Source: CAYNLG01 sp964397995
GTDB taxonomy: Bacteria; Planctomycetota; Phycisphaerae; FEN-1346
Length of the DNA: 64,000 nt
Direction: 5' to 3'
Assembly (NCBI GenBank): GCA_964397995.1
Contig: CAYNLG010000002.1
Span: forward strand, 36,412 to 100,411
The notes beneath the pieces are model-generated. The model was not told the origin of the DNA and made no database searches. It saw only the letters and a list, made by a program, of their open reading frames with translations. Both the position numbers and the translations under genes were made by a program. This document shows, one piece after another, positions 7,578 through 15,806 of the stretch. How positions within the stretch are numbered: the stretch's first letter is position 1; each line of letters begins with the position of its first letter.

Positions 7578-9551
7578 ATGCGCCGCACTACTGGCCGCAT
7601 CGCCCTGACCCTGACGTTCGTCCTCGCCGCCGCCGCCGTCGCCGGCGCCTGGCCGGAGCCCGTCCCGGGCTTCAAGCCGCCCGCCCCGGGCGAGCACCCG
7701 CGGCTGCTCTTCCGCGAGGGGGACCTGCCCGCGATCCGCAAGCGGGCCGAGACGCCCGAAGGCAAGGTCATCGTCGAGCGCCTGAAGCAGCAACTCCAGG
7801 GCGCCTTCACCACCTGGCACCCCGCCGGCTACGCCTTCCTCTACCAGCTTACCGGCGACGAGGCGTACGCGAAGCAGGCGGCCGAGACGGCCCTGGCCGT
7901 CATCGGCGGCAAGGGCAACAAGGACGACCGGTACTCGTGGCCGGGCAAGGGCCAACTCCGGGCCGGGCCGGTCATGGCCGGCGTCGCCCTGGCCTACGAC
8001 CTCGGCTACGACGGCTGGGACGACGCCACCCGCCGCCGCGTCGCCGAGGGCCTCCAGGGCAACCCGCACTACGACGCGATCGCCAATTCGCCCCGCCACG
8101 GCCCCGGCTGCAACCACTTCGGCGCCCACCAGGGCGGCCTCGGGTTCACGCTGCTGGCCCTCCGGGGCGACCCGGGGGTCGACCAGGCCCGCCTCGAAAA
8201 GCACCTCGAGAAGGTCACCAAGGGCGCCATGCGCGAGATCACCGAGGGCTTCGGGACGCGCGGCTACTACTACGAGGGGCACCACTGCGGCCGCCTGTCG
8301 GGCAACACCGGCCTCATCCCCTTCATCCAGGCCATGCGCGTCGCGGGCGGCAAGGACCTCGTCAACGGCTGCGAGAACGCCCAGTGGCTCGCCGCCAAAT
8401 GGTGCTACGAACTCCTGCTCCAGCCCGACGGCTCCTACGCCGACCTGGAGCGCGGCATGTATTGCCGCAACTTCCAGCGGGGCGAGCAGCTCTCCAGCGA
8501 CGGCGACTTCGCCGAGGGGTTCGGCATCATCCCCGACGCCTGGAAGGGCGCCCTGAAGTGGACCTTCAACCACGTCGTCCAGCCCGGCCCGAACAAGGAC
8601 TACGACGTCGTCGAGTACCCCCACCACGCCATCTTCGCCCTGGTCAACTGGCCGATCGACGTCCCCGAACAGAACCCCGGCGAGGTCTTCCCCCGCGTCA
8701 TGCACGACCGCGGGCCCAACTACTTCGTCTTCCGCAGCGGCTGGGGCACCCCCGAGGGCGACCTCATCACCACCGCCCTGCTCGGCAGCAAGCCGGGCGG
8801 CGGGCGCGGCATGGCGAAGGGCGGCTCCGTCATGGTCCTCGGGCGCGGCATCCGGTACACGTTCCCGGCCATGTTCTACACCTGCGAACTCAGCCACGCC
8901 TACTTGGCCGCCGACGGCTCCGGCACCATCACCGGCATCCTCCTCGATGGCGTCTCGGACAAGAAGGCCAAGCCCGCCATTGCCCTCGGCAAGGCCCCCA
9001 ACTGCCTGGCCGTCGACTACAGCGCCGCCTCCGGGGCCGACCTCCTGGTCGCCTACACCGGCCCGCAGATCGGCCACCGCACCGAATACTGGCTCGACAT
9101 CAAGAAGGCCCAGGTCAAGGACGAGAAGGGCGCGGGCGGGTATTTCACCAAGACGACACCGCTCAGCTGTGGCGGCCACGACTTCTACGTCATGACCCTC
9201 CAGAAGGGCGCCGCCCCCGAGCCGCGCGTCGACGGCAACCGCATCACCGTCGGCAAACAGACGATTGCCTTCGACGGGCAGAAGCTGGTCCTCGGGACCA
9301 TCGCCGGACCGATGGGCGGGCCCTCGGCGGCGGGCGGCGCGGGGTCGCGTGCCACGGCGTCCCGCCCCGCCGACCCGGAGAAGGACGCCCTCCGGATCAA
9401 GAACCTGACCCGACGCCTGGACTACGCCAAGACCCTCATCGAGCAGAACCAGGCCCGGCGCGCCAAGCTCATGCTCCACGACATCGCCACCAACCACGGC
9501 GACACCGAACCCGGCCGCGAGGCCGCCAAACTGCTGGAGACGCTGAAGTAG
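7578..9551 (+). CDS. Secreted heparinase II/III-like protein with C-terminal helical module
   Basis: 657 residues with signal peptide (VAGAWPEP). The first 370 residues (HPRLLFREGDLPAIRKRA, then repeated helices with GHHCGRLSGNTG and the catalytic-type NH/Tyr residues) look like the alpha-toroid of heparinase II/III and alginate-lyase folds; residues about 370-600 look like the following beta-sandwich (NYFVFRSGWG). This fits uronic-acid polysaccharide breakdown or a related non-catalytic role; the catalytic set cannot be confirmed by eye. The last 55 residues are the module shared with the preceding gene. ATG 7578 follows GGAGG. Confidence 0.65.
   Translation: MRRTTGRIALTLTFVLAAAAVAGAWPEPVPGFKPPAPGEHPRLLFREGDLPAIRKRAETPEGKVIVERLKQQLQGAFTTWHPAGYAFLYQLTGDEAYAKQAAETALAVIGGKGNKDDRYSWPGKGQLRAGPVMAGVALAYDLGYDGWDDATRRRVAEGLQGNPHYDAIANSPRHGPGCNHFGAHQGGLGFTLLALRGDPGVDQARLEKHLEKVTKGAMREITEGFGTRGYYYEGHHCGRLSGNTGLIPFIQAMRVAGGKDLVNGCENAQWLAAKWCYELLLQPDGSYADLERGMYCRNFQRGEQLSSDGDFAEGFGIIPDAWKGALKWTFNHVVQPGPNKDYDVVEYPHHAIFALVNWPIDVPEQNPGEVFPRVMHDRGPNYFVFRSGWGTPEGDLITTALLGSKPGGGRGMAKGGSVMVLGRGIRYTFPAMFYTCELSHAYLAADGSGTITGILLDGVSDKKAKPAIALGKAPNCLAVDYSAASGADLLVAYTGPQIGHRTEYWLDIKKAQVKDEKGAGGYFTKTTPLSCGGHDFYVMTLQKGAAPEPRVDGNRITVGKQTIAFDGQKLVLGTIAGPMGGPSAAGGAGSRATASRPADPEKDALRIKNLTRRLDYAKTLIEQNQARRAKLMLHDIATNHGDTEPGREAAKLLETLK
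9381..9548 (+). repeat. Duplicated 3' gene module, copy 2
   Basis: Partner of 7378-7545. Forms the C-terminus of the heparinase-like protein, directly before its stop codon, just as copy 1 ends the small protein. Confidence 0.85.
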
Positions 9552-9598
9552 GCCGCGCGCCCCCGCCCCGTGCGGCCGATGGGGAAGCCGGGCGGCCC

Positions 9599-9627
9599 TT
9601 GAATCGGCCGCCCGCGGCGGCTAGAAT
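9599..9627 (+). promoter_or_regulatory. Promoter of tRNA-Lys
   Basis: TTGAAT (9599-9604), 17-bp spacer, TAGAAT (9622-9627); start expected about 9634, 11 nt before the mature tRNA. Confidence 0.8.
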
Positions 9628-9644
9628 CTGATGCCCGAACGGGT

Positions 9645-9717
9645 GGGGGCGTAGCTCAGTTGGTAGAGCAACGGCCTTTTAAGCCGTGGGTCGAGAGTTC
9701 GAGTCTCTCCGCCCTCA
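9645..9717 (+). tRNA. tRNA-Lys (TTT)
   Basis: 73-nt cloverleaf. The acceptor GGGGGCG pairs with CGCCCTC (one G.T pair), discriminator A at 9717. The D-arm contains AGCTCAGTTGG, the anticodon loop is CTTTTAA (anticodon TTT) on an ACGGC/GCCGT stem, and the T-arm contains GTTCGAGTC. The 3' CCA is not encoded. Confidence 0.95.
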
Positions 9718-9718
9718 C

Positions 9719-9746
9719 TTGACAAACGGGCGAGCGGTCGCATAAT
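9719..9746 (+). promoter_or_regulatory. Promoter of tRNA-Glu
   Basis: TTGACA (9719-9724), 16-bp spacer, CATAAT (9741-9746). It begins two bases after tRNA-Lys, so the second tRNA may have its own promoter besides read-through. Confidence 0.7.
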
Positions 9747-9799
9747 ACCTCGCCCCGCGGGTGGCAAGGCGTCGGTCCCGCCGCCCGGTCGGCTCTCGT

Positions 9800-9874
9800 G
9801 GCCCCATCGTTCAATGGTTAGGACACGGGCTTTTCAAGCCTGCAATGCGGGTTCGAATCCCGCTGGGGTCACCA
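9800..9874 (+). tRNA. tRNA-Glu (TTC)
   Basis: Acceptor GGCCCCA pairs with TGGGGTC, the discriminator is A, and CCA is encoded (9872-9874). Anticodon stem CGGGC/GCCTG, loop TTTTCAA, anticodon TTC. T-arm GGGTTCGAATCCC. No T-rich terminator follows. Confidence 0.95.
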
Positions 9875-9976
9875 TGGCCCAAGCCCCGCGGCTCAGGCCA
9901 TGGCAGAGCCGACGCACCAGCGGCGGTCGCCTCTCCTGCTCGCCTCTCTGCCGTTCGCACAGTTCGCGGGCCCTGC

Positions 9977-10534
9977 CTATCCTCCCCGCTCCCCCGCCCC
10001 GCGCGCATAGTCCGGATACACCGCCCGCACCTCCTCGTCCCAGGCCTGCCCGGGCGGCATGACGGCCAGCTTCTTCCGGATGCCCGCCAGGTGCCGCGCC
10101 GTGTGCATCCGCATCCGCTCGACGTACGCCGGGAGGGCGCGCGGCGGATGGGTCGGGTACCGGACCGCCTCGACGGCGAGGTGCTCGGGGCCGAGCGCGG
10201 CCGAGAGCGCCGCCACCCGCTCCCGCAGCTCCTTCACCAGCCGCGCCAGCGCGTACGGCGTCGGCCCGTGCCACGCGAAGATGGCCGTGTCGGCCTTCAC
10301 CGTCTCCGGCGTCGCATGCCCGGCAAGCGCGCGGCCCAGCTCGACCGCCGCCCGGTGCTCGCAGTTCACGCAGTGGGTCACCGCCCGGAGGATGGGCCAG
10401 ACGTCCTCGCCGGGCGGCACCCAGTGGACCTGGTCCTCGCTCAGCCCGCGGAGGCCGGCCGCCATCTCGTCCAGCATGGCGGCGACCTCGCCCAGGGTCG
10501 CCTTGACGTCGCCCAGCTCGGTCTCGGGGGTCAT
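9977..10534 (-). CDS. DinB-family (DinB/YfiT superfamily) protein
   Basis: 185 residues predicted as a four-helix bundle. Candidate metal-binding histidines fall in the DinB pattern: the helix with ILRAVTHCVNCEHRAAVELGR near residue 50 and RMRMHTARHLAGI near residue 145. Members are metal-dependent transferases (for example with bacillithiol or mycothiol) or of unknown function. The start ATG 10534 has GGGAG upstream; an upstream extension to 10657 shows no homology. It is divergent from the PerR-like gene and may or may not belong to the stress response. Confidence 0.75.
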   Translation of the reverse strand: MTPETELGDVKATLGEVAAMLDEMAAGLRGLSEDQVHWVPPGEDVWPILRAVTHCVNCEHRAAVELGRALAGHATPETVKADTAIFAWHGPTPYALARLVKELRERVAALSAALGPEHLAVEAVRYPTHPPRALPAYVERMRMHTARHLAGIRKKLAVMPPGQAWDEEVRAVYPDYARGAGERGG

Positions 10535-10753
10535 GCGTCGCTCCCACCTGGTTCGCGTTCCGGTTTGCTCGTCCTCCGCGGCGGCGTGGCCGGTTCCAAT
10601 CCGACGGCCTCCAGGCCACACGTTCGGCGGCCGCACCGCGCGCGACCGCGCCCCCATCCTGCGCGGTCAGGCCGGCGGTGACAAGCGCCTGCCGGCGCGG
10701 GGCGTCGTGGCCGGCGGGGGGGGGGCGGAGGCCGCCGCGCCGACGGTGCCCCC

Positions 10754-10783
10754 TTGACCCCGCGCCCGCAAATCGGATAGAAT
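10754..10783 (+). promoter_or_regulatory. Promoter of the perR-katA-peroxiredoxin operon
   Basis: TTGACC (10754-10759), 18-bp spacer, TAGAAT (10778-10783). Start expected near 10790, about 43 nt before the chosen ATG. No promoter of similar quality is seen before katA or the peroxiredoxin gene. Confidence 0.7.
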
Positions 10784-10787
10784 CCGA
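10773..10787 (+). promoter_or_regulatory. Candidate PerR/Fur-type operator
   Basis: TCGGATAGAATCCGA is a 15-bp inverted repeat overlapping the -10 element. Read as 7-1-7, the layout of Fur and PerR boxes, six of the seven base pairs are symmetric. Bases differ from the AT-rich Bacillus PerR box. Placement on the -10 would block polymerase and give autoregulation. Confidence 0.45.
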
Positions 10788-10832
10788 GGTAGGATAAAGT
10801 TGGAACCCAGGGGCCGGAGACGCCAGACCGCC

Positions 10833-11291
10833 ATGGCCGCCCCGAAGCACGACCTTGACCGCCGCGTCGACGCGTTCATCGACGCCTGCCGCGCGCGCGG
10901 CCTGAAGGTCACGCCGCAGCGGACGGCCGTCTTCCGCGAGCTCGCCCGCACCGAGGGCCACCCGGACGCCGAGACCCTCTGGGCGCGGGTCCGCGAGACC
11001 CTCCCCGCGATCGCGCGCGACACGGTCTACCGGACGCTCGCGACGCTCGAGGCCGAGGGCTTCGTCCGCAAGGTCGACACCCTGGGCGAGCGGACCCGAT
11101 ACGACGCCGACCTCGGGGCCCACCACCACTTCATCTGCACGGGGTGTGGCTTGGTCAGGGACTTCGAGAGCGCCCAGCTCGACGCCTTCACCCCGCCGCC
11201 CGAGGTGGCCCGCTGGGGCGACGTCGAGTACGTCCAGGTCCAGCTGCGCGGCCTGTGCAAGGCGTGCCGGCGCAAGGCCGGGAAGCGATGA
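10833..11291 (+). CDS. perR: Fur-family peroxide/metal regulator, PerR type
   Basis: 152 residues: winged helix (TPQRTAVFRELA, DTVYRTLATLEAEGFV) followed by the dimerisation/metal domain. Two CxxC pairs (CTGC and CKAC) form the structural zinc site. The regulatory site has His of GHPDAET, Asp of RYDAD, His pair of AHHHFIC, and Asp of VRDF; Asp at this last place, where Fur usually has Glu, favours PerR. The neighbours, catalase and peroxiredoxin, agree. ATG 10833 is chosen although its Shine-Dalgarno (GGAG) is rather distant; a TTG at 10800 is the alternative. PerR-type proteins are inactivated by peroxide oxidation of metal-binding His. Confidence 0.8.
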   Translation: MAAPKHDLDRRVDAFIDACRARGLKVTPQRTAVFRELARTEGHPDAETLWARVRETLPAIARDTVYRTLATLEAEGFVRKVDTLGERTRYDADLGAHHHFICTGCGLVRDFESAQLDAFTPPPEVARWGDVEYVQVQLRGLCKACRRKAGKR

Positions 11292-11397
11292 ACCGAGCCG
11301 CGCCGGCCCGGACGGCCGGTGCGCCGCATACCGAAGACACGGACAGACGCCGAACCTGACAGGGGGGCCCCACCCCCGACGCCCAAGGAGGCAGACC

Positions 11398-12936
11398 ATG
11401 CCCAAGAAAGGGAAGACGCGCACGAACGAGGCCAAGGCGCCGCGGCTGACGACGGCCGCCGGCGCGCCGGTCGGCGACGACCAGAACACGCTGACCGCCG
11501 GTCCCCGCGGGCCGGCCCTGATGCAGGACGTGCACCTGGCGGAGAAACTGGCCCACTTCAACCGCGAGCGCATCCCGGAACGCGTCGTCCACGCCAAGGG
11601 CGCGGGGGCCTACGGCGTCTTCGAGTGCACCGCCGACATGTCGGAGTATACGCGCGCGGCCTTCCTCTCGGAGGCCGGCAAGCGGACCGAGGTCTTCGCC
11701 CGGTTCTCGACGGTGGGCGGCGAGAAGGGCTCGGCGGACGCGGCCCGCGACCCGCGCGGCTTCGCGGTCAAGTTCTACACCGAGGAGGGCAACTACGACA
11801 TGACCGGCAACAACACGCCGGTCTTCTTCATCCGCGACCCCCTGAAGTTCCCCGACTTCATCCACACGCAGAAGCGGCACCCGGCCACCGGCGCCCCGGA
11901 CGCCGACATGTTCTGGGACTTCCTCTCGCTGACGCCCGAGTCCATCCACCAGGTGACCATCCTGTTCTCGGACCGCGGCACGCCCCGCGGCTACCGCCAC
12001 ATGAACGGCTACAGCAGCCACACCTTCAAGTGGTACAACGCCAAGGGCGAGTACGTCTGGGTCCAGGTCCACTTCAAGACCGAGCAGGGCATCCAGAACC
12101 TGGACCGCGCCGAAGCCACGCGCCTGGCGGGCGAGGACCCCGACCACGCCACGTGCGACCTGTACGAGGCGATCGCGCGCGGCGAGCACCCGTCGTGGCG
12201 GGTCTGCGTCCAGATCATGCCTCCCGACGAGGCCCGCACTTACCGCTGGAACATCTTCGACATCACCAAGGTCTGGCCGCACGCCGACTACCCCCTCATC
12301 GAAATCGGCCGCATGACCCTCACCCGCAACCCCGCGAACTACTTCGCGGAGGTGGAGCAGGCGGCGTTCAGCCCGGGGAACCTGGTGCCGGGCATCGCGG
12401 CGTCGCCGGACAAGATGCTCCAGGCCCGGGTCGTCTCGTACCACGACGCCCACCTGCACCGCCTGGGGCCGAACTACCCGTTGCTGCCCGTCAACGCCCC
12501 GAAGGCCGCCGCGGCCGCCAACTACCAGCGCGACGGCGCGATGCGCTTCGACGCCAACGGGGGCGGCGGGCCGAACTACTGGCCCAACTCCATGGGCGGG
12601 CCCGCGCCGGAGGCCGGTACCGACGAGCCGCCCCTCGGCCTGGAGGGCGAGGCCGCCCGCCATCCCCAGCCCCTGACCGACGACGACTTCGTCCAGGCCG
12701 GCGCCCTGTACCGCGACGTCATGACCGACACCGACCGCGCCCACCTCGTGGGCAACCTCGTCGCGCACCTGGGCGGCGCCCGGGAGCGGATCCAGCTCCG
12801 CCAGGCCGCCCTCTTCTTCAAGGCCGACCCGGACTACGGCCGCCGCGTCGCCGAGGGCCTCGGCCTCGACGCCGCCCGCGTCGAGGAGCTGGCCACCATG
12901 AGCCAGGACGACCGTGTCGCGGCCACGTCCGCGTGA
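11398..12936 (+). CDS. katA: Haem catalase (monofunctional, small-subunit type)
   Basis: Converts hydrogen peroxide to water and oxygen. 512 residues, within the small-subunit range. Visible: LTAGPRGPALMQD, catalytic His65 in ERVVHAKGAGAYG, distal Asn in NNTPVFFIRDP, and the proximal haem Tyr in VSYHDAHLHRLGPNY. No signal peptide, so cytoplasmic. The N-terminal 15 residues are Lys/Arg/Thr-rich. AAGGAGG at 11385-11391 marks the start. Lies 106 bp after the PerR-like gene with no visible promoter, so probably the second gene of the operon. Confidence 0.95.
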   Translation: MPKKGKTRTNEAKAPRLTTAAGAPVGDDQNTLTAGPRGPALMQDVHLAEKLAHFNRERIPERVVHAKGAGAYGVFECTADMSEYTRAAFLSEAGKRTEVFARFSTVGGEKGSADAARDPRGFAVKFYTEEGNYDMTGNNTPVFFIRDPLKFPDFIHTQKRHPATGAPDADMFWDFLSLTPESIHQVTILFSDRGTPRGYRHMNGYSSHTFKWYNAKGEYVWVQVHFKTEQGIQNLDRAEATRLAGEDPDHATCDLYEAIARGEHPSWRVCVQIMPPDEARTYRWNIFDITKVWPHADYPLIEIGRMTLTRNPANYFAEVEQAAFSPGNLVPGIAASPDKMLQARVVSYHDAHLHRLGPNYPLLPVNAPKAAAAANYQRDGAMRFDANGGGGPNYWPNSMGGPAPEAGTDEPPLGLEGEAARHPQPLTDDDFVQAGALYRDVMTDTDRAHLVGNLVAHLGGARERIQLRQAALFFKADPDYGRRVAEGLGLDAARVEELATMSQDDRVAATSA

Positions 12937-12994
12937 CCGCGTGATCCGTACCCGAAACCGCTGTCAGACCCCCGCACACGAAAGGAGCCGTTCC

Positions 12995-13678
12995 ATGGAC
13001 GAGCAACGCCGCATGCCGCTTATCGGCGAGAAGGCCCCGGCCTTCAAAGCCGAGACCACCCAGGGCCCGATCAACTTCCCCGACGACTACAAGGGCGAGT
13101 GGGTGGTCTTCTTCTCGCACCCGGCCGACTTCACGCCGGTCTGCACCACGGAGTTCATGACGTTCGCCTCGATGGCCGACGAGTTCCGCGACCTGAACTG
13201 CGAGCTGCTCGGCCTCTCGATCGACTCCACCTACAGCCACATCGCGTGGCTGCGCACCATCAAGGAAAAGATCGAGTACAAGGGCATGAAGAACGTCGAG
13301 GTCATGTTCCCGGTCATCAGCGACCTGACGATGGACGTCGCGAAGGCCTTCGGCATGCTCCAGCCCGAGGCCAGCACCACGCAGGCCGTCCGGGCGGTCT
13401 TCATCATCGACCCGGAGGCCACGGTCCGCGCGATCCTCTACTACCCGCTCGCCAACGGCCGCAACATGGACGAGGTCAAGCGCCTGCTGCTGGCGATGCA
13501 GCACTCGGACGAGTACGGGATCGCGACGCCGGCGAACTGGCGGCCGGGGGACGACGTCATCATCCCGCCGCCGGGCTCGTGCGGCAGCGCGAAGGAACGC
13601 GTCTCGAAGGCCGGCGCCGACACCAAGGTCCTGGACTGGTTCCTGACCCTGAAGAGTTGTCCGCACGGCGAGAAGTAG
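12995..13678 (+). CDS. Peroxiredoxin, Prx6/1-Cys type
   Basis: Thiol peroxidase of 227 residues. Peroxidatic Cys50 lies in PADFTPVCTTE, with the conserved Arg in the later AVRAVFIID region. The long C-terminal arm (ANWRPGDDVIIPPP) is typical of the Prx6 subfamily. Two further Cys in the tail (GSCGSAKER and LKSCPHGEK) match the archaeal/bacterial variants in which a C-terminal Cys helps resolve the active site. AAAGGAG precedes ATG 12995. Third gene of the peroxide operon, 58 bp after katA. Confidence 0.93.
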   Translation: MDEQRRMPLIGEKAPAFKAETTQGPINFPDDYKGEWVVFFSHPADFTPVCTTEFMTFASMADEFRDLNCELLGLSIDSTYSHIAWLRTIKEKIEYKGMKNVEVMFPVISDLTMDVAKAFGMLQPEASTTQAVRAVFIIDPEATVRAILYYPLANGRNMDEVKRLLLAMQHSDEYGIATPANWRPGDDVIIPPPGSCGSAKERVSKAGADTKVLDWFLTLKSCPHGEK

Positions 13679-13689
13679 GCGTGCGGCCA

Positions 13690-13706
13690 AGGCGCCGCGG
13701 GCGCCT
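13690..13706 (+). terminator. Possible terminator hairpin after the peroxiredoxin gene
   Basis: AGGCGCC / GGCGCCT, a 7-bp stem with a 3-nt loop, starts 12 bp after the stop. It has no T tract, so it may only protect the 3' end or act with Rho. Confidence 0.3.
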
Positions 13707-13886
13707 CACCCCCTGGTGAACACCGCGGGCGGGCGGCATCCGGTGCGTGCCGTCCGCCTTGCGCGCCAAACGGGCGGCCGCGCGGCCGCACTGCGACGAC
13801 TTCGCCCACTGGGGCATCGGCGGGCTGAACCGCGATTTCCTGGTGCCGCCCGAAGCCGTCACGTACGAGACGATCCTGGACGCCCC

Positions 13887-15806
13887 CTACCGCCGCCCAC
13901 GCTGCCACGCCACGAGCGACCGCGGCGCCACGCGCTGCCCCGGCGACTCGACCCAGCCCCACGGCTCGCGCAGCGGGCCCGCGACGTCGCCCGTCGCCCC
14001 GCGATAGACGATCCGCTGCCCGTACGCCCCGTGGACACCCACCGCCACGAATCCCGGCGTCTCGTCGTGCAGGCCGGCCGTCGCGTGCCGCCGCCACACC
14101 TTGTACGGGTCGTACCACCCGCGGCACCAGTTCCAGAGCACCAGGCCCGGGCCGTGGCGCGGCGGGACGGCGTGCGGCGCCCCGCCCCCCTTCAGCACCC
14201 CGCCGACCAGGCCGTCGAACAGGGTGTCCAGGCCCAGCCCGCCGTGCAGGTCGATCGCGCTCGGCTCGTCCATCGACGCGTCCACCACCGCGTTGCCGCA
14301 CGGCGTCCCCTGCACGTTGAACCCGTGCATGCTCCGCCCCGCGTGGCACCCCAGGTACAGGTTGCCCGTGCTCCACCCGCCCAGGCCGAAGCCGTTGTGG
14401 CCGGGGTTGCCGGTGATGCGACAGCGGCGGACGACGCAGCCGAGGCAGTCGTTCAGGCCGATCGCGCTGGTCGTGTGCTCGTGCACCAGGTCGTCCACCC
14501 AGCCGGCCCGCACCCGACGCAGCTTCACGTGGTCCCAGCCGTTGTCGTGCTCCCCGTTCTTGTGATGCACGAAGTACCCGCCCCACCGGCCGCGCATCCG
14601 CATCCCCGCGACCCCCGAGGCCACCAGCATCGGCACCCGGCAGAGCACCGCCGCCCACCGCCCGATGCCCCGGTGCAGCGGCGCGTCGATCCGCACCCGG
14701 TCGCCGTCGACCGCTTCCACCGCCACCAGCTGCGCCACCAGCGGCGTCCCCGCGCCGCGCCAGTCGGCGGCCACCTCGACGCGGCCCCGCACCAGGTCCC
14801 GCGCCAGCGACCCGTCGTCGGCCTCCAACTGGCGCAGCAGATACGCCTCGCCAGCACGGAGCCCGGCGGCGTCGGCCACGCGCAGCTCGCGCCCCCCGCG
14901 TGCGCCGCCCGTCACCACCGTCAGCGGCTCGGGCGCCGGCTCCGCCGCCGGCCCGATGATCATCAGCGGATGCTCCGCCGCACGCCACGGCTCGGCCGGG
15001 TCCGGCGTGTCGCTGTACCGGTGATTGACGAGCAGCGTCCCGTCCGGCCCGCTCCCCGCGCCGCGCAGGACGACGTGGCTGTGGCGAATCCGAAGCGGCG
15101 GGCACTTCCGGTCCACGCTCAGGTCGTACACCCCACGCCCCAGCTGCACCACCCCGCCCCCCGCCTCGCCGGCCGCGTCCAAGGCCGCCTGGATCGGCCC
15201 GCTCGCCTCCTCGCCGCTGTCCGGCCGCGCCCCGTATGCCGCCGCGTCGAACACCGGCAGCCCCGGCGTCGGGTCGGTCGTGCCCCGCCCGGCGTACGAG
15301 AAATCGTACAGCCGCCCCGCCGGCCCGTCGCGCTCGAAGGCCTCGAGAATCTCCAGCGGCCCGTGCGCCACGCCGCGGCTCGCCGGCGGCTCCGCCTCGA
15401 ACCGGGCCTCGACCTCCCCGGCCACGGCCTCCCCGTTATACGTCCCCGCGAACGTCCCCCCCGTCGCCCCCCCCGACGCGTCCGCCAGCGTGACGGCCAG
15501 CGCGATCGCCCCGCCCGCCACCGTCCACGCGTCCGGCGCGATGAACCCCTCGGCCTCGATCGTCTGCGCCGCCGACCCCGCCGCCATCCGGAACTCGTGC
15601 AGACTGCTCACCAGGTCCGGCGTGTGGCCGAGCCCCTCACGGTCCCACACCCCGTCCCGCCGCCGCCACTCCAGCACCAGGTCATGCCGGCGCCCGCTGC
15701 CTGCAAACGGCAGCGCCGCGCGACACGTCAGCCACAGGGTCCCGCTCGCCGCCGCCTCCGTAAACAGCTCCGCCATTCCGCCTCCCGCCTTCGGCTCCCC
15801 CGTCAT
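13887..15806 (-). CDS. Pectate-lyase-like right-handed beta-helix protein
   Basis: 639 residues. From about residue 185 the sequence reads VFDAAAYGARPDSGEEASG, then an AIQAALDAAGEAGGG-like helix and VVQLGRGVYDL: the N-terminal cap of the Pectate_lyase_3 / glycosyl-hydrolase beta-helix family. It then continues as short repeated coils with Asn/His-rich turns (RCRITGNPGHNGFGLGG). The first 180 residues look like a separate beta-sandwich. No signal peptide is visible from either start, which is odd for this family. ATG 15806 overlaps the previous stop by ATGA; ATG 15776 with GGGAGG four bases upstream is an equally good alternative. Probably acts on polysaccharide; substrate unknown. Confidence 0.7.
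   Translation of the reverse strand: MTGEPKAGGGMAELFTEAAASGTLWLTCRAALPFAGSGRRHDLVLEWRRRDGVWDREGLGHTPDLVSSLHEFRMAAGSAAQTIEAEGFIAPDAWTVAGGAIALAVTLADASGGATGGTFAGTYNGEAVAGEVEARFEAEPPASRGVAHGPLEILEAFERDGPAGRLYDFSYAGRGTTDPTPGLPVFDAAAYGARPDSGEEASGPIQAALDAAGEAGGGVVQLGRGVYDLSVDRKCPPLRIRHSHVVLRGAGSGPDGTLLVNHRYSDTPDPAEPWRAAEHPLMIIGPAAEPAPEPLTVVTGGARGGRELRVADAAGLRAGEAYLLRQLEADDGSLARDLVRGRVEVAADWRGAGTPLVAQLVAVEAVDGDRVRIDAPLHRGIGRWAAVLCRVPMLVASGVAGMRMRGRWGGYFVHHKNGEHDNGWDHVKLRRVRAGWVDDLVHEHTTSAIGLNDCLGCVVRRCRITGNPGHNGFGLGGWSTGNLYLGCHAGRSMHGFNVQGTPCGNAVVDASMDEPSAIDLHGGLGLDTLFDGLVGGVLKGGGAPHAVPPRHGPGLVLWNWCRGWYDPYKVWRRHATAGLHDETPGFVAVGVHGAYGQRIVYRGATGDVAGPLREPWGWVESPGQRVAPRSLVAWQRGRR

Noticed and set aside
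13747..13890. Forward open frame with a protein-like stretch (HCDDFAHWGIGGLNRDFLV) between the peroxiredoxin and beta-helix genes
   Set aside because: It continues only as antisense of the beta-helix gene, has no Shine-Dalgarno, and I cannot tie it to any family. It may be a gene remnant, but support is too thin.
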